From the NCBI GenBank assembly GCA_022843485.1, contig JALHNM010000001.1, positions 496,001-560,000 on the forward strand: a DNA stretch of 64,000 nt. Direction: 5' to 3'. Positions within the stretch are counted from its first letter, which is position 1. Every line of letters starts with the position of its first letter. A model generated the notes under the pieces. That model was given only the letters and a program-made list of their open reading frames with translations, was not told the DNA's origin and searched no databases. Positions 34,324 to 42,590 of the stretch are shown piece by piece. Origin of the DNA: Fimbriimonadaceae bacterium (lineage in GTDB: Bacteria > Armatimonadota > Fimbriimonadia > Fimbriimonadales > Fimbriimonadaceae). The position numbers and the translations under genes were made by a program.

Positions 34324-35550
34324 GTGACCGTCGCACTCGCCCTCCTCGGCCTTGGGCCCGCCCTGATCGTCCGGGCGTCGGTCCAGGACGTGACCCCGCC
34401 CGAGCCCCTCCCGCTCGGCGGCTACACCGAGCGCCAACGCGCCCCCTTCGAGCCTGGAGGGGAACGCCTCTACGCGCGGACGATCGTGCTCGAGCAGGGT
34501 TCGGTGAGGGTCGCCCTCGTCTCGTTCGAGGCGCTCACGATCCCCGAAAGCCTGCGAGACGCGGTCCGGGCCCGGCTGCCGAAGGACGTGGGCCTCTTCC
34601 TTGCCGCCACCCACACGCACTGCGCCCCGGACAGCCAGATGCTGAACAGCAGGATGACCTTCTCGATCCCTGGGATCGCGACGTACGACCGGAGGTGGGC
34701 GGCCTGGTACGCCGAACGGATCGCGGACGGGGTGCTCCGGGCGTTGCGGGCCGAGGGCCACCCGGTCGAGTCGCTGCGAGTGCGCAGGGGGGCGCTGGCG
34801 ATGAACAGGGGCCGCCGCGAGGGCGCCCAGCCCGACCCCATCGCCACCGAGGTCAGCCTCGGGCCCGTCCGGATCGTCCACTACGCCGCCCACCCGACCC
34901 TCCTCGGCCAGGACGTCCATACGCTCAATGGGGACTGGCCCGGGGATATCGCGAAGCGACTGGGGGCGAGCGTCCTCGTCGGTCCCATCGGGGACGTGTC
35001 GCCTGTTCCGCCGAGTCCGGACGGGGGTGTGGAAAACCCACGGCTGTATGGGGAAATGTTCTCTCAAAGCCTCCTAAAGCACCGCGCCCGACCGGTCGCC
35101 CCCGGCACGCTCCGCTGGCACGAGGAGCCGATCCGCCTCGACTCCCCTCGGCCACACCCCGAGTTCGCCGTGTCGAACGGAATCCCGGAGACCTTAGCTC
35201 AATCCCTCGTCGATAGATTCGCCCCTAAGCAGGCGACACTCTCTCTGCTGGCGGTGGGGTCGGTGCTCTTCGTCGGGGTCCCGGGCGAACCTACGGCCCA
35301 ACTGGGCCGTACTCTGCAATGGCAGGCCCGGGAGCGAGGTTTTCCACAGGCCCTTGTCGTTTCGATCACAAACGGCTGGCTGGGTTATGTGCTGACGGCC
35401 CCCGATTACGGACGGGGCGGCTACGAGGCACGCCTTGCGTTCCATGGCCCAGGGACGGCCGCGAGGCTCGAGGAGGCCCTTGTCCGTGGGCTCAAACGGC
35501 TCGATCAGCCGGGTCGGGTCGCCCGGTCGTGGTTGGGCCACAGCCGGTAG
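34324..35550 (+). CDS. Neutral/alkaline ceramidase-like protein
   Basis: This 408-residue protein has a hydrophobic N-terminal segment (VALALLGLGPALIVRASVQD) that may act as an export signal. The domain resembles neutral ceramidases: LPLGGYTERQ, GGERLYARTIVLEQGSVRVA, FLAATHTHCAPDSQ (Zn-binding His region), IVHYAAHPTLLGQDVHTLNG and DWPGDI. True ceramidases are larger and the substrate may be another amide or ester. The last 46 bases overlap the convergent M48 gene. Confidence 0.75.
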   Translation: MTVALALLGLGPALIVRASVQDVTPPEPLPLGGYTERQRAPFEPGGERLYARTIVLEQGSVRVALVSFEALTIPESLRDAVRARLPKDVGLFLAATHTHCAPDSQMLNSRMTFSIPGIATYDRRWAAWYAERIADGVLRALRAEGHPVESLRVRRGALAMNRGRREGAQPDPIATEVSLGPVRIVHYAAHPTLLGQDVHTLNGDWPGDIAKRLGASVLVGPIGDVSPVPPSPDGGVENPRLYGEMFSQSLLKHRARPVAPGTLRWHEEPIRLDSPRPHPEFAVSNGIPETLAQSLVDRFAPKQATLSLLAVGSVLFVGVPGEPTAQLGRTLQWQARERGFPQALVVSITNGWLGYVLTAPDYGRGGYEARLAFHGPGTAARLEEALVRGLKRLDQPGRVARSWLGHSR

Positions 35551-36713
35551 TTCAGGTCGAACACGAGCTTCTTCACCGTGTTCAGCGCCTGCGCGGCCTC
35601 CTCTCTGTATCGCTCCCCGTCGTCGGCGGCGGCCTCGAAGAGCAGGGCGTTCCGACCGATGAGCCGCGTCCCGTCGATGAGGTCGACCTCGAACAGGGCG
35701 GGCACCGCGTCGAAGAAGGCGTCGAGCTGTTCGGCGGCGAGGTCGGCCCGGGTGAGGGCGTCCGACCCGCCGAACGAGAAGACCTTGGTCGCCCCGAAGA
35801 GGAGGTCGACCCGCCCGTCCTCGCCGGGCCGGACGTCCGACCGTAAGGACGTGGTGACCCGACTCCGCCGAACCTCGACGTTGTACTCACGGAGTCGAGC
35901 CTGGAGGGCCCGGGCCCGGTCCGCGCTCGGCGGGTGGGTTTGGTAGATGCCCCAATCGAGCACGGGCTTGCCCCGGTCCCGGAAGGCGAGGCGCTCCATG
36001 AACGTCAGCATCCCGACCGGGTCATAGCGGCTGGCAAGAAGGAACTGGAGCCCGCCATAGTCGGCCGACTCCTCGGCCCGGAGGCTCCACCCGCTCGCCA
36101 CCGCCTGGTTCGCCAGGCCCACCCCTTGGCTGAGACCGACGGCGGCCTCGCTGCGGGAGAAGATCGCGGCCAGCACGAGTGGCAGGCTGAGCAGGTCGAA
36201 CTTGGACTGTTCCCGGATCATCTTGGGCACATGCCGGAACGCGGCGTGCGCGATCTCGTGGGCGATGACCCCGGCCAGTTCGTCGTCGGTCTGGGCGAAC
36301 TCGATTAGCCCCTCGTAGATGTAGATGAACCCCCCGGGCAGGCTGAAGGCGTTGACGTCCTCGCCCTGGATGACGTGGAACTCGTAGGGGTAGCGGCGCA
36401 GCTTCGGGTCGCCCCAGGTCACGCGGACGACGGTGCGGTTCGCGATCTCGGCGATCTCGCGCCCGATCCTTTGGACCCGGTCGGTGTGGGCCGGGTTCAC
36501 GCTGAACTTGGACTCCTTGGCGACTTCCGCCGCCGCCTCGCGCCCGATCTTGAGGTCCGACTCGACCTCGGGGTCGGCAGTGTCTTGCCAGGCCTCGCGG
36601 ACGATGGAGGCCAGGGCCGGCTCCAACCCCCGGCCCTCGTGGACGCCACAACCCGCACCGCACACATGGGGCGCAGGGCTCGCGAACAGCAGGACGCAGG
36701 CAAGGAGGGTCAC
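35505..36713 (-). CDS. M48-family zinc metalloprotease
   Basis: The protein has 402 residues starting at GTG 36713 with a hydrophobic export signal (LLACVLLFASPAPHVCGAGC). The peptidase domain shows AFSLPGGFIYIYEGLIEFAQ, the zinc motif AHEIAHAAFRH (H152-E-x-x-H156), the third-ligand region LRAEESADYG, and THPPSADRARALQARL. It resembles BepA/LoiP-type envelope-quality-control proteases, without TPR repeats. It is the last gene of the dehydrogenase-dehydrogenase-cupin operon. Confidence 0.88.
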   Translation of the reverse strand: MTLLACVLLFASPAPHVCGAGCGVHEGRGLEPALASIVREAWQDTADPEVESDLKIGREAAAEVAKESKFSVNPAHTDRVQRIGREIAEIANRTVVRVTWGDPKLRRYPYEFHVIQGEDVNAFSLPGGFIYIYEGLIEFAQTDDELAGVIAHEIAHAAFRHVPKMIREQSKFDLLSLPLVLAAIFSRSEAAVGLSQGVGLANQAVASGWSLRAEESADYGGLQFLLASRYDPVGMLTFMERLAFRDRGKPVLDWGIYQTHPPSADRARALQARLREYNVEVRRSRVTTSLRSDVRPGEDGRVDLLFGATKVFSFGGSDALTRADLAAEQLDAFFDAVPALFEVDLIDGTRLIGRNALLFEAAADDGERYREEAAQALNTVKKLVFDLNYRLWPNHDRATRPG

Positions 36714-36717
36714 GGTG

Positions 36718-37119
36718 CTATCTTGACGCTTCGGACCTCGTCTCCGATACGAGCGGCTCCGGGCGGTCCCGCTCGCGGTCGACCACGCAGAGGATGCCGA
36801 ACGGATCGGGTCCCTCGTTCGAGAACTGGTGCGGGGTCGAACTGGCGACCTCGACCACGTCCCCGGGCCCGACCTCGTGGGTCTCCTCGCCGAGTAGGAC
36901 CCGTCCCTGTCCACGAAGAACGATCACGCAGTGCTCGTGTACGTGCCGCTCGAAACTCGTGTAGCCGCCGGGCGCGACCTCGAAGTAGCGCACCTGGAAC
37001 TGCGACTGCTCGGAGTCGAACAGAACTCGGCGGGACACCTCCATCCACGTGCCCGGCTCGTTCTTGTAGGTCTCCACAGGCACCCCGGCCCAGCCGTCCG
37101 GGCTCGCGCGGCGGATCAC
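36718..37119 (-). CDS. Cupin-domain protein
   Basis: This 133-residue single-domain cupin has motif 1 as SFERHVHEHCVIVLRGQGRV (metal-ligand His) and motif 2 as GPGDVVEVASSTPHQFSN. The GTG start at 37119 overlaps the upstream dehydrogenase stop (GTGA), and M48 begins five bases after its own stop. Position beside two sugar-alcohol dehydrogenase-like enzymes suggests a sugar isomerase or ligand sensor. No specific substrate can be named. Confidence 0.8.
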   Translation of the reverse strand: MIRRASPDGWAGVPVETYKNEPGTWMEVSRRVLFDSEQSQFQVRYFEVAPGGYTSFERHVHEHCVIVLRGQGRVLLGEETHEVGPGDVVEVASSTPHQFSNEGPDPFGILCVVDRERDRPEPLVSETRSEASR

Positions 37120-38084
37120 GGGAACGTCACCATCGCCTTCAGGATACGCCCCTCGCGCATGTCCTCGTACGCCCGGGGCAGTTCGTCGAGGGAGAGGAAG
37201 TGGCTCACGACCTGTTCGGCCCGCACTCGCCCGGCCCGCAGCCACCCGAGGGCCTCCCGTGTGTCGTCGGGCCCGCAGGAGTAGGCGTTCACGAGCTTGA
37301 GGTCCCGAAAGTAGATCTCATGGAGGGGGAGCGGCGTGTCAGGCCCGGGCGGCATCGGCGCGAAAAGGACGACGGTCGCGTCGGGCGCGGCGAGGTCGAG
37401 CCCGGCCCGAAGCGCCGCCTCCGTCCCGGGGCAGACGACGACCACGTCCGCCCAACGCGGGTCTGCCTCGGCGGGGTCGCGGGCGTCGAGGCCGAGCGCG
37501 CGGGCCCACTCGACTCGCCTGGGGTTGAGGTCGAACCCGACCGAGCCCGGGACGAGAAGCATGTGCACCAGCCCCATCACGCCGAGCCCGACGACCGCGA
37601 CCCGATCCCCCCGGCCTTCGACCCATCCCGAGCGCCGCAGCGACTTGGCGACGCAGGCCACGGGCTCGACGAGGGCAGCGTCGATTGCCCGCATCCCGTC
37701 CGTGGACCAGGTGTCCCCCAAGTTCAGGGCGGGGACGCCGAACGCCTCCGCCATGCCGCCAGGCAAGAGCTTCGTGGCCCTCCACGTCGCGCAGTGGACG
37801 AACGCCCCTCTCGTACAGGCCCGGCACGAGCCGCAGGGGGCGTGGTGGTGGGGGAACACGAGCGAGCCGACCGGGAAGCGGGCGTCCTCACTCTCGGCGA
37901 CCCGCCCGGCGACCTCGTGGCCGAGCACGTGCGGGACTTTGCGGTCCATGTACCAGGCCATCAGCTCGCCGGAACAGAGCCCGCAGGCCTCCGTTTCGAC
38001 CAGGAGCCCGCCTGGCGGGCAGGTCGGCCTCGGTTCATCGACGACTTCGACCCGGCCTTCCCCTGCGTACCGGGCGAGCCTCAT
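37116..38084 (-). CDS. Zinc-dependent medium-chain dehydrogenase, second of tandem pair
   Basis: The protein has 322 residues. The catalytic zinc region is TEACGLCSGELMAWYMDRKV and VLGHEVAGRVAE, and the structural zinc cysteines are in CGSCRACTRGAFVHC. The Rossmann motif VAVVGLGVMGLVHML and FDLNPRRVEWARALGLD follow. Likely oxidises a polyol or sugar with NAD. ATG 38084 overlaps the stop of its upstream paralogue by four bases. Confidence 0.85.
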   Translation of the reverse strand: MRLARYAGEGRVEVVDEPRPTCPPGGLLVETEACGLCSGELMAWYMDRKVPHVLGHEVAGRVAESEDARFPVGSLVFPHHHAPCGSCRACTRGAFVHCATWRATKLLPGGMAEAFGVPALNLGDTWSTDGMRAIDAALVEPVACVAKSLRRSGWVEGRGDRVAVVGLGVMGLVHMLLVPGSVGFDLNPRRVEWARALGLDARDPAEADPRWADVVVVCPGTEAALRAGLDLAAPDATVVLFAPMPPGPDTPLPLHEIYFRDLKLVNAYSCGPDDTREALGWLRAGRVRAEQVVSHFLSLDELPRAYEDMREGRILKAMVTFP

Positions 38085-39067
38085 GGACGGAACACGTACT
38101 TGACGCCGCGGCCCGCCTCGAGGTCGGCGAAGACGGCGGCGGCCTCGTCCAAGCTCCGCTCCCCGCTGAGCAGAGCGCCGAGGTCGAAGCTCGGGTCGAG
38201 CAGCCAGGTCCGCGCCCTTCGCACCGCGTGCGTCCCGAAGTGGAACGGGCTCGTGACGTCGATCTGGTCGTAGTGCAGGCGCTTGGTGTCGAACGAGGCG
38301 GAGGTGCCGGTCGGGCAACCGCCGAAGAGCACGAGCCGCCCGCCACGGCGGGCGAAGTCGAGCGAGCGCTCCCAGACCTCGACCTTGCCTGTACACTCGA
38401 TCACTGTGTCGTAGACCCCGGCGAGTTCGGCGAGCGGCACGGCCCGGGCTCCGAAGTCAGCGCCGATCGCCAGCCGCTCGGCGTTCCGCCCAGCTAGGGT
38501 CACGTTCGCAAAGCCCAGGTGCCGCAGCACCGCCACGAACATGAGACCGACCGCGCCCGGGCCGATGACCAGGACGTCGTCCTCGGGGTCGAGCCTCGCC
38601 GACTCCACCCCGTGGGCCACGCACGCGAGCGGTTCGAGGAGGGAGGCCCTCTCGAACGGCAGCCAGTCTGGTTTGCGGAACACGTTGACGCGGGCGATGC
38701 GGGCGGGGATGAGGAGGTACTCGGCGTAGCTCCCGAGCACCTTCGTCGACATCACGGTCTCGCAGAGGTTCTCCTGCCCGCGCCGGCAGTGTCGGCACTC
38801 GAAGCACGGGGCGGAGTGGACCCCCATCACCGCGTCGCCGACTTCGAACGGTGCCCCCTCGCCGATGGCTTCGACGACCCCACTGTACTCGTGCCCGAAG
38901 AGGCCGGGCATCGGGATCTGGGGGTGGCCACGTAGGTACGCCTTGAGGTCGGTCCCGCACGTCGTCGCGGCTTCGACTCGGAGGAGCACCTCACCTGGTC
39001 CGGGATCCGGGACGGCGACCTGGTTGACCGAGACGCAACCGGGCTCGTTGAGCACGAGGGCCCTCAT
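38081..39067 (-). CDS. Zinc-dependent medium-chain dehydrogenase, first of tandem pair
   Basis: This 328-residue protein is similar to sorbitol/threonine dehydrogenases: EAATTCGTDLKAYLRGHPQI, LFGHEYSGVVEAIGEG, structural zinc CFECRHCRRGQENLC, and nucleotide motif VLVIGPGAVGLMFVAVL. It heads a four-gene operon with a second dehydrogenase, a cupin and an M48 protease. The ATG at 39067 is chosen; a GTG three codons earlier is possible. The pair may act in succession on one sugar pathway, by inference. Confidence 0.86.
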   Translation of the reverse strand: MRALVLNEPGCVSVNQVAVPDPGPGEVLLRVEAATTCGTDLKAYLRGHPQIPMPGLFGHEYSGVVEAIGEGAPFEVGDAVMGVHSAPCFECRHCRRGQENLCETVMSTKVLGSYAEYLLIPARIARVNVFRKPDWLPFERASLLEPLACVAHGVESARLDPEDDVLVIGPGAVGLMFVAVLRHLGFANVTLAGRNAERLAIGADFGARAVPLAELAGVYDTVIECTGKVEVWERSLDFARRGGRLVLFGGCPTGTSASFDTKRLHYDQIDVTSPFHFGTHAVRRARTWLLDPSFDLGALLSGERSLDEAAAVFADLEAGRGVKYVFRP

Positions 39068-39160
39068 CGTGTCCACTTTGACTGTCGTACTGACCAAGCG
39101 ATCCTCATCGGGCGGCGACTGGTAGACTCGCCGGACTCGGACACCGAGGCCCTCCCCCGA

Positions 39161-39604
39161 ATGCCCACCGTCGAAACTACCACATGGATCGATGCGCCCT
39201 TGGATCGTGTCTACGCGATCGCTAAGGACAACGACTCGTTCCCAGAGTACATGAAGGACCTCCAGTCGCTGACCATCGTCGAGCGCGACGGAGCCCGGGT
39301 CGTGAGCGATTGGGTCGGCGTCGTCACCGCGTTCGGGGTCAAGGTCCGGTGGCGCCAGGAGGACGTGTGGGACGACGAGGCCCGGACGTGCCGGTTCCGC
39401 CAGCTTCAAGGCGACTACGACGCCATGAGCGGGGAGTGGCGGTTCCGAGAGGAAGCGGGGGGCACTCGCTTCGAGTCGACCCTCGACTACACCTATACCG
39501 TGCCAGGACTCGGCCCCTTGGTTGGCAAGGTCCTGCACGGCCTGGTGACCAAGAACCTCGAGGCGACCCTCGAGGCCATCAAGACACGAGCCGAGGGGCG
39601 GTAG
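39161..39604 (+). CDS. SRPBCC/START-like (polyketide cyclase family) protein
   Basis: This 147-residue helix-grip fold protein has VETTTWIDAPLDRVYAIAKD, DSFPEYMKDLQSLTIVERDG, then strands VRWRQEDVWDDEARTCRFRQ and FESTLDYTYTVPGLGPLVGK. Such proteins bind hydrophobic ligands; some resemble aromatase/cyclase or CoQ-binding Coq10. No signal peptide. TAGACT at 39122-39127 is a possible -10. Divergent from the dehydrogenase operon. Confidence 0.8.
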   Translation: MPTVETTTWIDAPLDRVYAIAKDNDSFPEYMKDLQSLTIVERDGARVVSDWVGVVTAFGVKVRWRQEDVWDDEARTCRFRQLQGDYDAMSGEWRFREEAGGTRFESTLDYTYTVPGLGPLVGKVLHGLVTKNLEATLEAIKTRAEGR

Positions 39605-39619
39605 AGGGCTGCGAAACGG

Positions 39620-39651
39620 CGAGGGGCCGGGAGATGCCCCCCGGCCCCTCG
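39620..39651. terminator. Bidirectional hairpin between convergent genes
   Basis: CGAGGGGCCGGG (39620-39631) pairs perfectly with CCCGGCCCCTCG (39640-39651). There is no T-run on either side. Confidence 0.55.
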
Positions 39652-39673
39652 CATCGTCTCTGTCGGTCGGGCC

Positions 39674-40045
39674 TTAGCGGCCCGTCGTGGCCCCGGCAGC
39701 GGCGCCGGCGGCCTCACCGGCCTTGGTAGCGCCCTCCTTTACCGCGTCACCCGCGGCCTCACCGGCCTTCTGTGCGCCCTCCTGGACGGCGGTGCCAGCG
39801 GCCTCGCCCGCTTTCATGGCGCCCTCCTTCACGGCTTCGCCGGCGGCCCCGACGGCCTCGCCGGTCTTGGCGGCGCCTTCCTTCATGGCGTCGCCGGCCT
39901 CGCCTGCGGCCTCGCCGGCCTTGTCCATGCTGGTCTTGGCGGCGTCACCCGCGGGGGTCGTGCCCTCGGTCTCGGTCGGCGTGCAACCGACGACGAACAG
40001 GCCAAGGACGACGCCCAGGCCCATGATGCTAAGGATCTTCTTCAT
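39674..40045 (-). CDS. Repetitive LEA/apolipoprotein-like lipoprotein
   Basis: This 123-residue protein has a lipoprotein signal ending in the lipobox VVGC (Cys 21). The mature part is almost entirely tandem repeats: two 18-residue units (GEAAGEAGDAMKEGAAKT, GEAVGAAGEAVKEGAMKA), two of 15 (GEAAGTAVQEGAQKA, GEAAGDAVKEGATKA) and a partial unit. Alternating Lys/Glu and Ala/Gly suggest an amphipathic helix, as in LEA or apolipoprotein-like proteins. A TATAAT lies about 50 bases upstream. Possibly an envelope tether or stress protein; unproven. Confidence 0.7.
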   Translation of the reverse strand: MKKILSIMGLGVVLGLFVVGCTPTETEGTTPAGDAAKTSMDKAGEAAGEAGDAMKEGAAKTGEAVGAAGEAVKEGAMKAGEAAGTAVQEGAQKAGEAAGDAVKEGATKAGEAAGAAAGATTGR

Positions 40046-40145
40046 GTGTGTTCCACCACTGAACCCCCCGCGTCATTGCGGGGAGGCTCAGGGATTATAA
40101 CGCCGCGGATGCTCCGGACGATCCGGGTCCTGGCGGAGGAAGGGT

Positions 40146-40619
40146 TCACTTGAGGGGCGCGACGGCGTCCAGGCCTTCGACCACGATGTCCGAGACCCTC
40201 CACTTCGGGGCGGGCACGACGATCCAGCGGGTGCCCATCTCACGGGTGAAGGTGATCCTCACCCGGTCGAGGCGTTGCTCCCCTTGGAACGGCCCGAGCT
40301 GCATCGAGACCGTGACCGGCGACACGATGGCTGCCTTGTCGCCTTCGATCCGCGGCTTCGGGTCGAGCACCTGGACGTCCGGCTTGCTGTTCCGAATGAA
40401 CTGGGCGATCTCCGAGCGGTCGCCGACCGGGGCGTCGTTGTAGGTGAGAGACCGACTGAGGTACTCGAGGACGCCCCCCGGCTTGCCCTCCCGGCTCGCC
40501 TGGATCGATTGCTGCAGAGCCTCCTGGATGAGTTGCTCGTCCGTGGGGCCGGTAAGGGCCAAGGTCGCGAAGAGACCGAGGACGGCGACGACGATCAGAC
40601 CAAGTCCGACTTTCTTCAT
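40146..40619 (-). CDS. Exported or membrane-anchored protein of unknown function
   Basis: This 157-residue protein has an N-terminal hydrophobic segment (VGLGLIVVAVLGLFATLALT) that is a signal anchor or signal peptide. An NTF2/DUF4440-like alpha+beta body follows, with DEQLIQEALQQSIQASREGK, then WRVSDIVVEGLDAV at the end. ATG 40619 is chosen because further upstream the frame runs into the tRNA-Pro gene. It may be read through from the tRNA transcript. Confidence 0.6.
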   Translation of the reverse strand: MKKVGLGLIVVAVLGLFATLALTGPTDEQLIQEALQQSIQASREGKPGGVLEYLSRSLTYNDAPVGDRSEIAQFIRNSKPDVQVLDPKPRIEGDKAAIVSPVTVSMQLGPFQGEQRLDRVRITFTREMGTRWIVVPAPKWRVSDIVVEGLDAVAPLK

Positions 40620-40689
40620 CTCGTCTTGATCGACGGGCGGGACGCCCAGACCGTTCGGCGGCCACGCAAGGCCGGACTGAAGGGGAGGA

Positions 40690-40766
40690 TGGTCGGGATG
40701 AGAGGATTCGAACCTCCGACCTCTGCGTCCCGAACGCAGCGCTCTACCAAGCTGAGCCACATCCCG
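40690..40766 (-). tRNA. tRNA-Pro (anticodon CGG)
   Basis: Full cloverleaf on the minus strand: acceptor CGGGATG/CATCCCG, anticodon stem CTGCG/CGCAG with loop TTCGGGA (anticodon CGG), T-loop TTCGAAT, discriminator A and encoded CCA (40692-40690). TACACT on the minus strand at 40779-40784 is a possible -10. Confidence 0.96.
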
Positions 40767-41039
40767 ATGCGGAGAGCGAGTGTACCACCCATCATCGGCC
40801 ACAGAAAGGCCCGGGTTCAGGGGCTGGGGCTTCGCCGGGACCTCTGGGGTCGGCCCTCCCTGCTCGGGTGGAGACCCCTGAGGCTGGGCCTGCCGTTGCC
40901 CGACAATTCCCCTAGAAAACCGTCGCAGCGACGACGACGGACACTTGCCAAAGGCAAGACGCAAGCGAGATAGGGTTATCAGGGCGAGCTCCCGCGAAGG
41001 GCCGCCCTCTTTTTTCGCCCGGCGGCATACTGGGGCCTC
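40767..41039. other. Non-coding gap with long-range complementary segments
   Basis: Between tRNA-Pro and the MFS gene. 40808-40823 is largely complementary to 40875-40890 (GGCCC with GGGCC, TCAGGGG with CCCCTGA). A small hairpin CTTGCC-AAA-GGCAAG lies at 40944-40958. CATACT, eight bases before the MFS ATG, may be its -10. No coding frame is convincing. Confidence 0.4.
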
Positions 41040-42239
41040 ATGCGCCGGCCACAGCCTGTGACGGCGGTCTTCCTGACTGTCCTCTTCGACATCCTCTCGT
41101 TCGGCCTCGTCATCCCCGACGTCCAGCTCCGGGCCGAGAAGCTGGGGGCGAGCGGAGCGATGGTCGGGCTCGTCATCGCGGCCTATTCGATCGCCCAGTT
41201 CCTCTGCGCCCCGTACTTAGGCCGGCTGAGCGACCGGGTGGGTCGGCGCAAGGTCCTGCTTGTGACCTCCGCCTTCGCCGTCCTCGCCGCTCTGGCCTAT
41301 GGGTTCTCCTCGAACCTCGCGGTGATGGTGGGGTCCCGTCTCCTGCTCGGCATCGCCGGGGCGAACCTCGGCGTCGCCTACGCCTACATGGCCGACGTGA
41401 GCGCCCCCGAGAACCGGGCGGCGGCGATGGGCAAGCTCGGCATGGCCTTCGGTCTCGGGTTCATGCTCGGTCCGCCGACCGGGGCGTGGCTCGTCCTGGT
41501 CGGGGGTGGCGAGCCCCTGCTCCTGGGTCTGGGCTCGGCCGGGTTCGCGCTCGTCAACCTGGTGTTCGTCTGGCTGTTCCTTCCCGACACGCCCGTGCGT
41601 GAGCCGAGCCGGTCGGCGGGGGTCCTCGGCGAGCTCCGCCGGGTCGGGCAGGCTCTTCGCACCCCCGGGCTCGGGCTGCTCCTCACGATGTTCTTCGTGG
41701 CGAACTTTGCCTTCTCAAACTTGGAGAGCACGTTCTTCCTGCTCGGCAAGGACGTCTACCGGATCGACCAACTCCAGACCTCGTTCGTCCTCGTCTACGT
41801 CGGTCTCGTGGCGGCGGTCTTCCAAGGGGCCGTGATCCCGCGATTGGTGGCGCGGTTCGGCGAGGTTCGGCTGCTCAAGGTGGCCTACGTCGTCCAGGCC
41901 CCGGCCCTGGCGCTCGTCCCGTTCACTCCTCCCTGGCTCCCGCTCCTGGCGGGCGCCCTGGTTCTCGGAGTGGGGAACGGGATGGCGCAGCCGAGCCTTT
42001 CGAGCCTCTTGAGCCGGGTGGCGCCGGTCGCGCTCGTCGGGGGCGTGTTCGGCGTCCAGCAGGCGCTGGGGGCGATCGCCCGCATCGTGGGCCCAGTGCT
42101 CGGGAACTGGCTCTACGAGGCCGGGCCATGGGTTCCGTATGCGCTCGCGGCGCTGCTCATGGTCGTCCCGCTGACCCTCGCGCAGCGGTTGCGTGAGCCG
42201 CCTGAAACCGCGCCGGAGGGCGCCCCTGGGCCACGGTAA
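41040..42239 (+). CDS. MFS transporter, TetA-like drug:H+ antiporter family
   Basis: This 399-residue inner-membrane protein has twelve predicted helices. Motif A between helices 2 and 3 reads GRLSDRVGRRKVLL and motif C-like GLGFMLGPPTGAWLV lies in helix 5. Close to the DHA1/TetA group by the N-terminal FDILSFGLVIPDVQLRAEKL. Likely exports a small hydrophobic compound; drug resistance cannot be inferred. A short membrane protein follows after 26 bases. Confidence 0.88.
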   Translation: MRRPQPVTAVFLTVLFDILSFGLVIPDVQLRAEKLGASGAMVGLVIAAYSIAQFLCAPYLGRLSDRVGRRKVLLVTSAFAVLAALAYGFSSNLAVMVGSRLLLGIAGANLGVAYAYMADVSAPENRAAAMGKLGMAFGLGFMLGPPTGAWLVLVGGGEPLLLGLGSAGFALVNLVFVWLFLPDTPVREPSRSAGVLGELRRVGQALRTPGLGLLLTMFFVANFAFSNLESTFFLLGKDVYRIDQLQTSFVLVYVGLVAAVFQGAVIPRLVARFGEVRLLKVAYVVQAPALALVPFTPPWLPLLAGALVLGVGNGMAQPSLSSLLSRVAPVALVGGVFGVQQALGAIARIVGPVLGNWLYEAGPWVPYALAALLMVVPLTLAQRLREPPETAPEGAPGPR

Positions 42240-42265
42240 GATTGGGGTCGTGAGCGGGGCTACCC

Positions 42266-42583
42266 ATGGCCGGTGAACGGCGGGACGTCTGGGGCTCGCT
42301 CTTCGGGATCCTCGTGTTCCTCGGTGGGGTCGGGCTCATCGGGTTCACGTTCACGCTCGCGCTCGAGCTGTTCCGTACGCCGCCCGAGATCGCGCTCGGT
42401 CTCAAGCCGGGCGAGCCGCTGGACTTGAACGGGGCGGTGACCGCACTCGGCCGCGTCCTCGTGCAGACGGTCATGATCGTGGTGATGGCCCTTATCGGGG
42501 CTATGGTCGCGAGTCGCGGCATCAAGATGTACGCTTCCGGCCGCCCCGTCCCCTCGCCCGCGCCGCCGAAGGACGCCGGGTAG
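42266..42583 (+). CDS. Small membrane protein with two transmembrane helices
   Basis: This 105-residue protein has helices LFGILVFLGGVGLIGFTFTL and VLVQTVMIVVMALIGAMVAS and a short Pro-rich tail. No family is recognised. It is probably cotranscribed with the MFS gene and may be an accessory subunit or an independent envelope protein. Confidence 0.6.
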   Translation: MAGERRDVWGSLFGILVFLGGVGLIGFTFTLALELFRTPPEIALGLKPGEPLDLNGAVTALGRVLVQTVMIVVMALIGAMVASRGIKMYASGRPVPSPAPPKDAG

Positions 42584-42590
42584 GGCCGCC

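Noticed and set aside
40146-40964. Longer version of the 157-residue exported protein
   Set aside because: The extension would run through the tRNA-Pro gene; the signal anchor begins at 40619.
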